This document shows, one piece after another, positions 1 through 8,911 of a stretch of DNA of 64,000 nt. Position 1 is the first letter of the stretch. Every line of letters starts with the position of its first letter. Source of the DNA: Paracoccaceae bacterium (GTDB lineage: Bacteria; Pseudomonadota; Alphaproteobacteria; Rhodobacterales; Rhodobacteraceae); contig OY282431.1 of assembly GCA_958296035.1 (NCBI GenBank), positions 124,001 through 188,000 on the forward strand, written 5' to 3'. The translations under genes and the position numbers were made by a program. The notes beneath the pieces are model-generated. The model saw only the letters and a list, made by a program, of their open reading frames with translations, did not search any database and had not been told where the DNA came from.

Positions 1-1275
1 GACCGCGAAACTGCCACTGGTCGGCAGCGAAATCACACCGTCCGTGCCAATCCTGCCGCCGTATGTCTCGACAATTTCACCAACTTCCTGCCGAACGTCA
101 TTTGCCACTGCCGTTGACACCAGCAATTGGGATTCAAGCAACTCGCTGACATGTTGCAACTCATGGCCTGCTTCCATGATCTCCGCCAGTTGGTCGCGTT
201 GGCGAAACACTTCATTGAAACCCGAAGACTGCATCCATTCTTTGAGTTCGAGCAGTTGGCTCGGGCTCAATCCCACCAGATGACGGGTCAGACCCCGACC
301 GGCTGATGATGTATGGAGTTCCTCAAACTCGCGTAATTCCTCCAGCCTGCTCTCCAGGCCCGCCTGGGATTCAAGCAACTCGCTGACATGTTGCAACTCA
401 TGGCCTGCTTCCATGATCTCCGCCAGATGGTCGCGTTGGCGAAACACTTCATTGAAATCCGAAGACTGCATCCATTCATTGAGTTCGAGCAGTTGGCTCG
501 GGCTCAATCCCACCAGATGACGGGTCAGACCCCGACCGGCTGATGATGTATGGAGTTCCTCAAACTCGCGTAATTCCTCCAGCCTGCTCTCCAGGCCCGC
601 CTGGGATTCAAGCAACTCGCTGACATGTTGCAACTCATGGCCTGCTTCCATGATCTCCGCCAGATGGTCGCGTTGGCGAAACACTTCATTGAAATCCGAA
701 GACTGCATCCATTCATTGAGTTCGAGCAGTTGGCTCGGGCTCAATCCCACCAGATGACGGGTCAGACCCCGACCGGCTGATGATGTATGGAGTTCCTCAA
801 ACTCGCGTAATTCCTCCAGCCTGCTCTCCAGGCCCGCCTGGGATTCAAGCAACTCGCTGACATGTTGCAACTCATGGCCTGCTTCCATGATCTCCGCCAG
901 ATGGTCGCGTTGGCGAAACACTTCATTGAAATCCGAAGACTGCATCCATTCATTGAGTTCGAGCAGTTGGCTCGGGCTCAATCCCACCAGATGACGGGTC
1001 AGACCCCGACCGGCTGATGATGTATGGAGTTCCTCAAACTCGCGTAGTTCCTCCAGCCTGCTCTCCAGGCCCGTGCCGGCCAAGAATTCTATGAGATACA
1101 GACGCTCTTCATCGGGCAGAGCCTGAACAACAACAAGAAGCTCCTCCACTTTCGCATCGACGATGGGGTCAGGTTCACGTTCCTCTTCTTGGTGGAGTTC
1201 GTTGCCCAACAGCAGTAGAATCAGCAACAGGGCAAAGACCAGCAAAATAAATGTTTCTGCGACTGTCAGGCCCAT
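1..1275 (-). CDS. MotB/ZorB-like membrane protein with 79-residue tandem repeats (partial, C-terminus off the window)
   Basis: An open frame runs from an ATG at 1275 to the left edge (425 codons, no stop in the window). GGGGAG lies just upstream of this ATG; the frame stays open further up, with ATGs at 1335 and 1332 that lack a comparable site. The N-terminus is one hydrophobic helix (residues 2-24, MGLTVAETFILL...), then an acidic linker, then four near-identical 79-residue helical repeats (residues 70-383). The last visible residues (GGRIGTDGVISLP) resemble the segment that opens the OmpA/MotB peptidoglycan-binding domain in MotB and ZorB proteins. One N-terminal TM, a long linker and an OmpA-like C-terminus would fit the anchoring subunit of a MotAB-type proton channel. 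The OmpA domain itself is outside the window, so this is inference. It lies on the same strand as the MotA-like gene at 8912-10369. Confidence 0.7.
   Translation of the reverse strand, partial: MGLTVAETFILLVFALLLILLLLGNELHQEEEREPDPIVDAKVEELLVVVQALPDEERLYLIEFLAGTGLESRLEELREFEELHTSSAGRGLTRHLVGLSPSQLLELNEWMQSSDFNEVFRQRDHLAEIMEAGHELQHVSELLESQAGLESRLEELREFEELHTSSAGRGLTRHLVGLSPSQLLELNEWMQSSDFNEVFRQRDHLAEIMEAGHELQHVSELLESQAGLESRLEELREFEELHTSSAGRGLTRHLVGLSPSQLLELNEWMQSSDFNEVFRQRDHLAEIMEAGHELQHVSELLESQAGLESRLEELREFEELHTSSAGRGLTRHLVGLSPSQLLELKEWMQSSGFNEVFRQRDQLAEIMEAGHELQHVSELLESQLLVSTAVANDVRQEVGEIVETYGGRIGTDGVISLPTSGSFAV
127..1068 (-). repeat. Four tandem 237-bp coding repeats
   Basis: Direct repeats of 237 bp (79 codons, phase kept) start at 1068, 831, 594 and 357 reading leftwards. 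Each encodes a helical unit beginning LESRLEELREFEELH and containing LLELNEWMQSSDFNEV and HELQHVSELLESQ. The three units nearest the N-terminus look almost identical in DNA, with only an occasional silent change. The fourth, ending near 127, has three replacements: N to K, D to G and H to Q. Near-identity at DNA level means recent amplification or ongoing homogenisation. Confidence 0.95.
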
Positions 1276-1335
1276 GATGGCTCCCCGGCGGTAATAGCGG
1301 GAGGCCTCTCCAGGATTGGATAGGAACTGCATCAT

Positions 1336-1898
1336 GAACCTTTTGGCAATACGGGGCCGATCCTGCAACAGCCGACGAGCGCGGTCGTGTCAATCACAGG
1401 TCAAACAACATACAAGATAGTCGCTTGATCAGAGGTTCGATGGCATGTTGCATTGTCCGACGCATGGCTCATCCGCAGGCCCTTCGTCCGACGAACGGCT
1501 ACATCAGCGTCAAGGGCCTTGAGAACACCCATTGGCAAGAATTCACACCACAATGTGGACCGGCCTGGCACGCTCCGCCAAGAATACGTCGTCGAATCGA
1601 ATGACCGCTGCTGTCCAAAATTCGGGAAAACGTGGTACAACTTTCGCCAAGCTCAGCAAATTGAATTATACGACCATGTGCTAAGTGTTCGCAGTCATGC
1701 ACACTGACACATCGCCTATGCGATGTGGCTGACCAGCGGTTTCCGGAACCTGGTGCCAGGAAACTTAGTCCTCTCGTCAACCGATTGCTTGCTCCTTGTA
1801 ACCAATCCGGTTGTGCTCGCCATTCGCCTTGTCGCGAAGCGATCATAATCGCTACCAGACATGGCTTTCAAGAAATCCTGCAACGAATGCCGGAACGG
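1336..1898. other. Stretch with no recognisable gene
   Basis: Overlapping short frames exist on both strands here, but none has a convincing composition, start or similarity I recognise. It separates the 73-codon ORF from the MotB-like gene and may be decayed coding sequence or the leader of that gene. Confidence 0.4.
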
Positions 1899-2120
1899 TC
1901 AACTAATCAGATGTAGAATCCTTCGCCTCTTTTTTGGACGCTCCCGGTACCGGTCGCCAAGAATTCGTCTGAGATCCTTTTCAAATTCCTCAGAAAAGGC
2001 CTTGACGACATCAACCTTTGGTTTGCCCAATATATGCTGCAGCACAATTTCTATGTTCTCCGCTTCTGTTGCGGCTTTCAGCTTTTCCTCGGATCTTTCG
2101 CTGCACATGTTTTGCCCCAT
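1899..2120 (-). CDS. Small helical protein of unknown function (73 aa)
   Basis: A 73-codon frame rich in Glu, Lys and Arg is predicted to be mostly helical (for example EEFEKDLRRILGD) and ends in a basic tail (RPKKRRR). I do not recognise a family. It lies immediately beyond the left end of the IS element. If the IS is removed, this frame starts about a dozen bases after the restored stop codon of the Ntn-hydrolase-like gene, so the two were probably co-transcribed before insertion. It could be a small partner of that enzyme. Alternative starts exist. Confidence 0.45.
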   Translation of the reverse strand: MGQNMCSERSEEKLKAATEAENIEIVLQHILGKPKVDVVKAFSEEFEKDLRRILGDRYRERPKKRRRILHLIS

Positions 2121-2206
2121 TTCTTGGTCATTGTTTGGCTAGGCCTACCGTGTCATGAAAGATTGGACTGAACAACTCGATTTCGCCATGCTATATCAGC
2201 CCTGTT

Positions 2207-3581
2207 ATGGTTCAATCTCAGATCAGTCGCAGGTTGCAAAACGACGTCGCAATATCCCGTATAGCAGCGATCCTGGCGCAGGAAAAGTTTGCCAGTCGAT
2301 CGGCCTTTGGTCGCAGGGTATGCGAGGACTTTGCATTTTACAGTGCCGCCGGCCGTCCCCAGCTTGCCGGCTGCATGAAGGCACTGGCGACGCTGTCCGA
2401 CAGGGTGCCGGATATTGTCTTGCCGCCGCCCCGCGCCCCGGCGGTCAACAACCGGCCCCGGCAGCTTGACTGCGATGTACCGGCGCCGGTCGGGGTTCCG
2501 AAGCGGCTTGCCGGGGTTGCAGATCTGCACGTCCAGCTGATCGACAGGTCGCCGGACCGTGCGGTGTGGAACACGCTGATCGGGCGCGAGCACCCGCAGG
2601 GCATGACGACCTTTGCCGGCTGCCAGCTCCGCTATCTGGTCGGTTCGGCGCATGGCTGGCTGGGGGCGGCCGGCTTCTCGGCCGCTGCCTTGCGGGTTGC
2701 TGCCCGTGATCGCTGGATCGGCTGGGACGATGCCGGCCGCCGGGGTCATCTGCATCGCGTGATCTGTCTGAGCCGCTTTCTGATCCGTCCTGCGGTGCGG
2801 ATTCCACATTTCGCCAGCCATGTGCTGGGGCGCATCCTGCGGCGTGTGCCGCACGATTTCGAGGCCCGCTACGCCTACCGTCCGTATGTGGTGGAGAGCT
2901 TCGCCGATCACGGTTATGATGGGATCTGTCTGCGGGCGGCCAACTTCCTGTCGGTGGGCAAGACCATCGGTCGCGGCCGCCAGGATTGCAGGAAGCGCCA
3001 TGCGAAGACCCGCAAGACGGTCCTTGTCTACGAGATGGAGCGCCGCTGGCGTCGCAAGCTGGGCATGCCGTGGGTTGATCATGCCCCGGCGCTGCAGCCT
3101 GGCGAGGGTCTGAATGCAGAAGAGTGGGCTGCGAACGAGTTTGGAGGTGCTCCCTTGGGTGACAAACGCCTGACGGCCCGGCTGGTGAAGAGTGCGGGGC
3201 TGCTTTCGGCCTGTCCGGGTCAGAAGATCAATGCCAGCAGCGCCGCCGACAGCACCGCCATCAATGCCTTTTACCGGATGATCGAGAAGCCGGTCGAGTC
3301 GGCGGTGACGCCACAGAACATCCTTAAGCCGCACCGTGAGCGTAGCATCATGCGTATGCGTAGCCAGAAGACGGTGCTGGCGATCCAGGATGGCACGGAT
3401 CTCAACTTTGCCACCCGTCCCGGGTGCGACGGTCTGCAGGTGATCGGCCGCAACCAGACCGGAAAGCGGCGCCTCGGTCTTCACATGCACGCCACCCTGG
3501 CGGTGACCGAGACCGGACTTCCTCTGGGTCTCATGCGTCTGGGCTTCGATGCTCTCAAGCCCCGTTCCGAGGCGGCCGAGT
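2207..3581 (+). pseudogene. DruA-IS4 transposase, 5' half (interrupted by inner IS)
   Basis: This encodes residues 1-458 of the outer element's transposase. Residues about 140-265 match the DruA/DUF4338 pattern (LVGSAHGWLGAAGFS, DRWIGWDD, SRFLIRPAVRIPHFASHVLG, RAANFLSVGKTIGRGR). A Tn5/IS4-type transposase follows, with an N-terminal segment EWAANEFGGAPLGDKRL and the first catalytic aspartate in VLAIQDGTDLNF. The frame then runs into the left terminus of the inner IS and stops shortly afterwards, so the catalytic core is incomplete. Start ATG at 2207. Confidence 0.85.
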
Positions 3582-3840
3582 CCTATCAATGTCCCACACT
3601 TGACATGACCAAAAGGCTGTGGCGTGTCTGGAGATCAGGGCCTGGTGGACCCCTGTAGTGATGACAGGGGTCCAGACTGCCATCTCTGCCCCCGGCAGTC
3701 AACCGGCGCCTGTCAGGACCCATGCCGCGCTCATGCCGCCGGCGCCGAAGCGGCGAGAGAGACCGGCAAGGAAGGGCGATCGGATCAGGACCACGTCAGC
3801 ACGAAACGACCGAAAGTGGGGATCACTAACTTAGCAGAAA

Positions 3841-3866
3841 CGAGGAATTATAACTTAGCATTGACA
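3841..3866. repeat. 26-bp IS21-like terminal scar
   Basis: A 26-bp sequence ending TTAGCATTGACA occurs here and, perfectly but inverted, at 16801-16826. Just upstream the core AACTTAGCA is repeated (3828-3836 and 3852-3860). Paired short repeats at an end are typical of IS21-family termini. No IS21 transposase is attached. Confidence 0.6.
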
Positions 3867-3986
3867 GCAGGACCGGCCCCGGGGCCGCTCTCATGCAGGA
3901 ACGTCAGGCGTTGCCGGGCGACGATGAGGGCAAAGATCACCGGCCCCGGGCATTGACGGGTCCAGGGGCCGCCCGGAAGGCCTTTC

Positions 3987-6248
3987 TCAAACCGTCCCCT
4001 GCGCCTCCCAGACCCGCATGGCCTGGTAGCCGAACACCGCAGCTGACAGGATCTGCAACCCTTCCCACAGCTTCTGCGTCCCCGGCAGGGGCTGCCGCTT
4101 CGAGGGATGAAACCCCGCCTGGCCCGCCGTCAGCACCACATACCGCTCCATGGTCATCTCGGGCGGGTCCCGCGACTTGCAAAAGCCATGCTTCCAGGCC
4201 AGCGCCTGCAACACCTTGATCTCGTCGGCAGGCACATACTTGCCCGCCGGGTCGGCGGGCTTCTCCCGCGCCAGCAGGGCAAGGTCCCAGACCCGAAAGG
4301 CGGTGATGGCATCGAAGGCCAGACACTTCCCGAGATCATCGGCGCGGTCCAGCTTGCGGTCCTCGATGCGCGTGCCGGTCTTCAGGGCATGGAAGAAACG
4401 CTCAATGCGCCAGCGCAATTCGTAGAAACGCACCACCTCCTCGGCACCCGCTGCATCAGCTGATCCCCCGGTGGTCAACAACAGCCAGCTGAGCACCGTC
4501 TTCGGCCGCCGCACCGCTGCCGTCGGCCTGCGCACCTCGCGGGCCGACACCGCCAGCATCCGCAACGGCGGACCACCTACTTTCACCGGCGGCTTCAGGT
4601 CGACATACGCAGCCCGCAACGCCAGGCGGACCTTGCGAGCCTTCCGTCGCCGCACGCCGCCACTGGCCGCAAGCCTGATCCTGCGATGCCCCAGCACCGG
4701 CTGCCGGCCCATATACGACCACAGACATTCGCTCTTGCCTTCAGACAGCAAGACGCGGCGCCGCGCCGAGCGGCTGGCCCGGACAAGAAGTTCCGCACCG
4801 CTCTGGCGCGCCGCTTCCAGCAATTCCCAGAAATCACCCTCCCGGTCGCAGATGTTCACCACGCGGCTCTCGGGACACGCCGCCGACAGCGCCTGACCAC
4901 GCCGCAATCCCGCCACCCAGCGACCACTGTCCTTGCCTTCGGCACGCCGAAAATCCGCATCCAGCGTATACAGGCCCAACGGACGGCCAACCCCGTTGAC
5001 GGCCACACCGCAATGCGCCAACAATCCGCGCGTGCCCTTGCCACCGCCGCCCAGGGCGTCCAGACCCGTCGTCGACGACAAACCGCCATAGTTCAGCGTC
5101 GTCGTGTCCTGTAGCGCCAGTATCAACGGCTCGCGCCGACAGCGCTCCACCGTCGCCTCGTAATGGGGCTCCAATATGTGTGCCATGCGCACCCTCGCAT
5201 TCGACAGCAGCCGATAGGCCGCCTTCTGCGCCGCCTGGCCCGGAAAGATGACCGGCAACGGCTCCCCGGGCCGCTCCAGCCACGCCTTGCCCATCGCCGC
5301 CAGACGGCGCCTGACGCGGCCGTCGGGATAGCTGCTGCGTCCATACTCCCGCTCCGCCCACGCACCCTCGCAGTACAGCGGACCATAACACCCCAGGACA
5401 GGCGCCGGCTCGGCACACAAACCCGCCCGCCAGCCTGCCGCCAGCGGCTTCAGCCACACCGCCCGCCGCACACCCGAACGCCGACCCGAACTCCGCTCGG
5501 CGCAGCACCGCCAGCCAGCGGCCCGATAACTCAGCCCCGTATAACCCGGACCCGTGAAACTGTAGACCAGGAGCGGCCGTACGCCATAGCGCAACGCCCA
5601 GTCCCCGGCCACCCGCTCGCACGCCAGGCGCAGCACCTGCGAGGCCAGCTTGCCAACCCGAACCGAAGGCAGGATCAGAAAGCGCCGGTTGATCAGCACC
5701 TTGTCGATATGCGCCCGGCGGGCATCACAGCGCCAGCCTATGGCCGCATCGCGGGGGCGCAACTGCCAGCCGGCAGCCCCGAAGCTGAGGCCGCCCAGCC
5801 GGCCGTGGCGGGACGACACGATCCAGTAGCGCAAAAGGCCGCCCGGCGCCGGGCGCCAGCCGGCCGGATGGTGGCTCTCGATCATCGCTGCAAAGCAATG
5901 CCGGTCGGCCGTCTCGACGGCAACCAGCTGCACCTCGCCAAGTTCGGCCAGCGTGCAGGACAGTGTCTTGTCGGGATAGTCGGCGGCCGGCCGGCGGCGG
6001 ACAGTGCGAGTATACGCCCGCGGGGGCGGCAGGGCAACGTCGAGCTCGGCGGCCAGGCGAGGCAGCACCTTGCGGGCCGCCGCGAGGCTGGGCTGGCCGC
6101 GGTAGTCGAGCCACGCCTCGCGGCGGCACAGATTGCGGGTCAGCTCGGCGCGGGCGTGCGTCCCCTGTTTACAGGCTGACTTGAACCATTGTACGGTATC
6201 GGCGGAAAACTGTCGGAGCCCAATCTGCATGATCGCCGAACATGGCAC
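3987..6248 (-). CDS. DruA-IS4 fusion transposase (inner element)
   Basis: This intact 753-residue protein has two parts. Residues about 145-275 carry the DruA/DUF4338 signature (SSRHGRLGGLSFGAAGWQL, NRRFLILPSVRVGKLASQVL, GPGYTGLSYRAAGW). This domain is best known from the Druantia defence protein DruA. The remainder is a Tn5/IS4-type DDE transposase: a DNA-binding segment, then LALQDTTTLNYGG (first Asp), VVNICDREGDFWELLE (second Asp) and FYELRWRIERFFHALK with the catalytic Glu. The fusion suggests the DruA part acts in target choice, end recognition or host interaction; that is inference. All catalytic residues are present, so the enzyme may be active. Confidence 0.88.
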   Translation of the reverse strand: MPCSAIMQIGLRQFSADTVQWFKSACKQGTHARAELTRNLCRREAWLDYRGQPSLAAARKVLPRLAAELDVALPPPRAYTRTVRRRPAADYPDKTLSCTLAELGEVQLVAVETADRHCFAAMIESHHPAGWRPAPGGLLRYWIVSSRHGRLGGLSFGAAGWQLRPRDAAIGWRCDARRAHIDKVLINRRFLILPSVRVGKLASQVLRLACERVAGDWALRYGVRPLLVYSFTGPGYTGLSYRAAGWRCCAERSSGRRSGVRRAVWLKPLAAGWRAGLCAEPAPVLGCYGPLYCEGAWAEREYGRSSYPDGRVRRRLAAMGKAWLERPGEPLPVIFPGQAAQKAAYRLLSNARVRMAHILEPHYEATVERCRREPLILALQDTTTLNYGGLSSTTGLDALGGGGKGTRGLLAHCGVAVNGVGRPLGLYTLDADFRRAEGKDSGRWVAGLRRGQALSAACPESRVVNICDREGDFWELLEAARQSGAELLVRASRSARRRVLLSEGKSECLWSYMGRQPVLGHRRIRLAASGGVRRRKARKVRLALRAAYVDLKPPVKVGGPPLRMLAVSAREVRRPTAAVRRPKTVLSWLLLTTGGSADAAGAEEVVRFYELRWRIERFFHALKTGTRIEDRKLDRADDLGKCLAFDAITAFRVWDLALLAREKPADPAGKYVPADEIKVLQALAWKHGFCKSRDPPEMTMERYVVLTAGQAGFHPSKRQPLPGTQKLWEGLQILSAAVFGYQAMRVWEAQGTV

Positions 6249-6292
6249 AAACTCTTGTTCGTGTCAAGTGTGGGACATTGATAGGGCCGAGT

Positions 6293-7248
6293 CCCGTCGC
6301 AAGACCCGGCGCTGGCTCGACGGGTTCAGCGACATGGCCAGGGCGTCGCGCGAGGTGAGCCGCAAGACGCGGGTGATTTCGGTGTGTGACCGGGAGGGCG
6401 ACTGCTTTGCAATGTTCGCGGCCCAGCGGCAGCGTCCCCGGGTCGACTTGCTGGTGCGGGCGCGGCACAACCGGGGGCTTGGCAAGGGCCGTCCGAAGCT
6501 CTTTGCGGTCATGCGTGGCGGGGCACCCGATGGCCGCATCAATGTCGAGATCGAAGGGCTGACAGCCCGTCCGAAGTCAAGCCGCAAGACGGCGAGGCCC
6601 GCCCGCCTCAAGCGGCTGGCCTGCTGCGAGCTCCGCTATCGTCGTGTGACACTGCCGCCGACCGCGGCCGTGGCGGGTGGCGAAGCGATAACCTTGTCGG
6701 CGGTTCATATCAAAGAGACCGCACCACCTGCGGGCGAGGACCCGGTCCAGTGGCACCTGTTGACGACGCTCGAGGTCGGCTCTGCCGCAGAGGCCGCCGA
6801 GGTGATCGGCTATTACCTGCAGCGCTGGCGAATTGAAGATTATTTCCGCCTGCTGAAGTCCGGCTGCCGGGTCGAGTTTCTGCTGTTCCGCACTGCCGAA
6901 CGGCTGCAGCGGGCGATTGCGATCAATGCTGTGATTGCCTGGCGCATCATGGTCATGACGCTGCTCGGCCGGCAGGTGCCCGACTGCGAGCCGGGGTTGA
7001 TGTTTACCGATCATGAGCTCGACTTCTTGCGCGACTATGCCCGGGAGCATGCCCGGGCGGGGCCGGACCGGCTCGGCGATGCGGTGCGTCTGGTGGCCCA
7101 TCTCGGCGGCTACAGGGATCGCAAGCATGATGCGGAGCCCGGGAACCAGATCATGTGGCACGGGCAAACCCGGCTTTCGAGTGCCGCGCTCGGCCACCGG
7201 ATCGGGTTCAGGGCCGGCCGAAGGCACGCATTGCGGCACGACTCATGA
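6293..7248 (+). pseudogene. DruA-IS4 transposase, 3' half (outer element)
   Basis: This is the C-terminal part of the outer transposase, resuming in phase at RRKTRRWLDG after the inner IS. It contains the second catalytic aspartate (VISVCDREGDCFAMFA) and the glutamate region (YYLQRWRIEDYFRLLKSG). Lacking a start and the first aspartate, it is not functional on its own. A spurious longer frame begins inside the inner element at 6133. Confidence 0.85.
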
Positions 7249-8545
7249 CCTGTTGCCATGCACAGTTATCATGACACGGTAGGGCTAGGCGTTGCTTGTA
7301 GTTTGGATTCAAATCAATGCTAAAATAGTGATTTCTCCTCACCCACATAAAACCTTCGTGCCGCGTGAGAATCGCTACGTCGACCGGCCCGCCAACAGTC
7401 TCCAATTGGTTGGAATAGCGTCGTTTTCGAGATGTCATTTCGACCAGCAGAAAAGCCACCTCCCCAAGATCCTTTTTGGAAAGGTATTTCACCACTGACA
7501 GCAGTTCGGTGGCAGAATTGTTCTTTAGTTTCTTGATATTGTTCGTGAACACGTTATTTGCAGTAGCCACAATCCTGTTCCGCTCGACTTCATCATCACT
7601 GTCCAGCGTCTGGCCCAAAACTTGCGCAGTCAAGTCTGCAACGATCTTCCCCATATTCTTCTCAAAGTCTTGATCAATGCCAAACATGAACCGTTCCGGC
7701 ATATCCTTTTGCGCAAAAGGCACGATCGCAGAAGTCTTGTCACGGCGATCAATATCCTCCTTTTGTTCCTCGACTATTCGCACGCGATCAAAGTAGGTGC
7801 CATCAATCTCGACAGAATGGAGCGAGGGGAAGCGGTCATTCTGGCCAAAGCCGGCGAACACCAGACCTGTTGACATCTGCGACTTTTTCGTGGATCGAAC
7901 GAGTGAATAAGCCATTTCATGGAACCTGGCTCGCAGCTTGTTGTCTACGGTATTGCCGATCAGTCCCTGCCTACTAGACAGCAGTATAGAGTCCACCAGG
8001 TAATCAGTGGTCATTCCATATCGTTCAGTAAAACTGTCTAGCGAAACATCTTCTAGGAAACTTGGTATACGGTTGGCGTGTGCTATCCTGATCACTTCAT
8101 AAATCCCATCTTCCAGAAAGCGCTCCAACTCCTCCCTGGATGACAGCTTACCCGCTTTCGCCTGTACAAGTCGGTTCAGAACAGCACGTTTCAAGTCTTG
8201 TAGCTCGGAATGAATCAAGATTACGAACTGCCACTCCAAATCTTCGGGCTTAGAATTGGCACCCGAATCCAGCAAAAACTTCAGGAATTAGTGCGAAACC
8301 TCGGTCAGGTGTGCAACTTCGACCGAAATCTGCTCCCTAAAATCGCGTGCCAGAATTTCCAGAGGAATGCCGTACAATTCTGTATTGTTGTACACCATCA
8401 ATCCAATGGGTTGATTACGGGACAATTCGAAAATCTTCTCAGCGGAATCGTAGGTTTTTCGTTCCGATGGTCCAGCCAGAGTGGCTATGCTGTCGGCGGC
8501 AAGTGCCACGGCAGTTCTGTTCAAGATAGCGATTTCAGCCGTCAT
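7208..8545 (-). pseudogene. Possible Ntn-hydrolase (proteasome/HslV-like) gene, broken by an in-frame stop and an IS
   Basis: The gene starts at ATG 8545 (GGGGA upstream). Its N-terminus (RTAVALAADSIAT, KTYDSAEKIFELS, PIGLMVYNN) resembles bacterial hypothetical proteins that I believe are proteasome-beta-like Ntn hydrolases; catalysis is not shown. After 85 codons a TAA at 8290-8288 interrupts the frame, yet the same frame continues open for over 350 codons with ordinary composition, ending in PVDVAILTRHEGFMWVRRNHY. The outer IS entered just before the original stop: without it the protein would end NPNYKQRLAKQ. With it, the last 26 or so codons are IS sequence, ending at 7208. A readthrough product or two polypeptides are possible; simple inactivation is likelier. 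Confidence 0.6.
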
Positions 8546-8911
8546 CAGTCCCCGCCTTTCTTTTGCACATCGGATGCTCCGATGGTGGCACTGAAATAGT
8601 ATCCTCACTCACGCGGGTTCTGGTTTCTCAGTTCACAATCGAAATCATAGCACACAACACCCAGACCCTTCCACAAGGATTCCCGACGCTACGAAGGCAC
8701 ATGAAACCGCTATAGCTGCCGGATGGGCGGGCAGTGCGTATTGCCCTGATCCCGGACCGGCAATGGCTCTTGAGATTGTCGTTGCGCAGTACCTCAAACT
8801 TATCGGTGGCCTTGAGGGAACCGGTGGTTGCAGCGGCAAAGAACGCTAGCATCTCACATGGAGAGAGTTGGTTTCCGAGACAACAGCGCAAGCTGTTGGT
8901 GAAGCGATCAA
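8546..8911. other. Intergenic stretch between channel gene and Ntn-hydrolase gene
   Basis: There is no convincing gene here. It may hold the promoter for the Ntn-hydrolase-like gene on the minus strand, but I see no motif worth naming. Confidence 0.4.

Larger units (their letters stand above)
3582..6285 (-). mobile_element. Inner IS4-type element with DruA-fused transposase
   Basis: Inverted termini of about 24 bp (CCTATCAATGTCCCACACTT... from 3582, inverted copy ending about 6285) bound an element of about 2.7 kb. It inserted into the outer transposase gene in the opposite orientation. The flanks share GCCGAGT or GGCCGAGT (ending at 3581, and from 6285/6286), a 7-8 bp target duplication. 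The element holds one intact transposase gene. Between 3605 and 3986 is a non-coding left end that also contains an IS21-like terminal sequence. A truncated relative with the same left end lies at 16308. Confidence 0.88.
2145..7282 (+). mobile_element. IS4-type element with DruA-fused transposase (outer element, interrupted)
   Basis: Terminal inverted repeats CTACCGTGTCATGA (from 2145, and inverted ending at 7282) are flanked by an 8-bp direct repeat GGCTAGGC at 2137-2144 and 7283-7290, a clean target duplication. The element carries one large transposase gene on the plus strand, split by a second IS at 3582-6285. Deleting the inner element and one copy of its target duplication rejoins the two halves into a 776-codon frame with no other lesion. 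The element landed in the last codons of the Ntn-hydrolase-like gene. Confidence 0.9.

Noticed and set aside
288-953. Three identical 63-codon minus-strand ORFs at 237-bp spacing, looking like a gene family or a CRISPR-like array
   Set aside because: They are an out-of-phase shadow of the 237-bp coding repeats; the true frame is open through all units and joins a TM segment. No spacers vary between units.
2153-3589. A 478-codon minus-strand frame in the outer IS
   Set aside because: Shadow of the DruA/transposase frame; no recognisable domain.
5163-6179. A 338-codon plus-strand frame inside the inner IS
   Set aside because: It is antisense to the intact transposase, rich in Arg, Pro and Gln, a GC-rich shadow.
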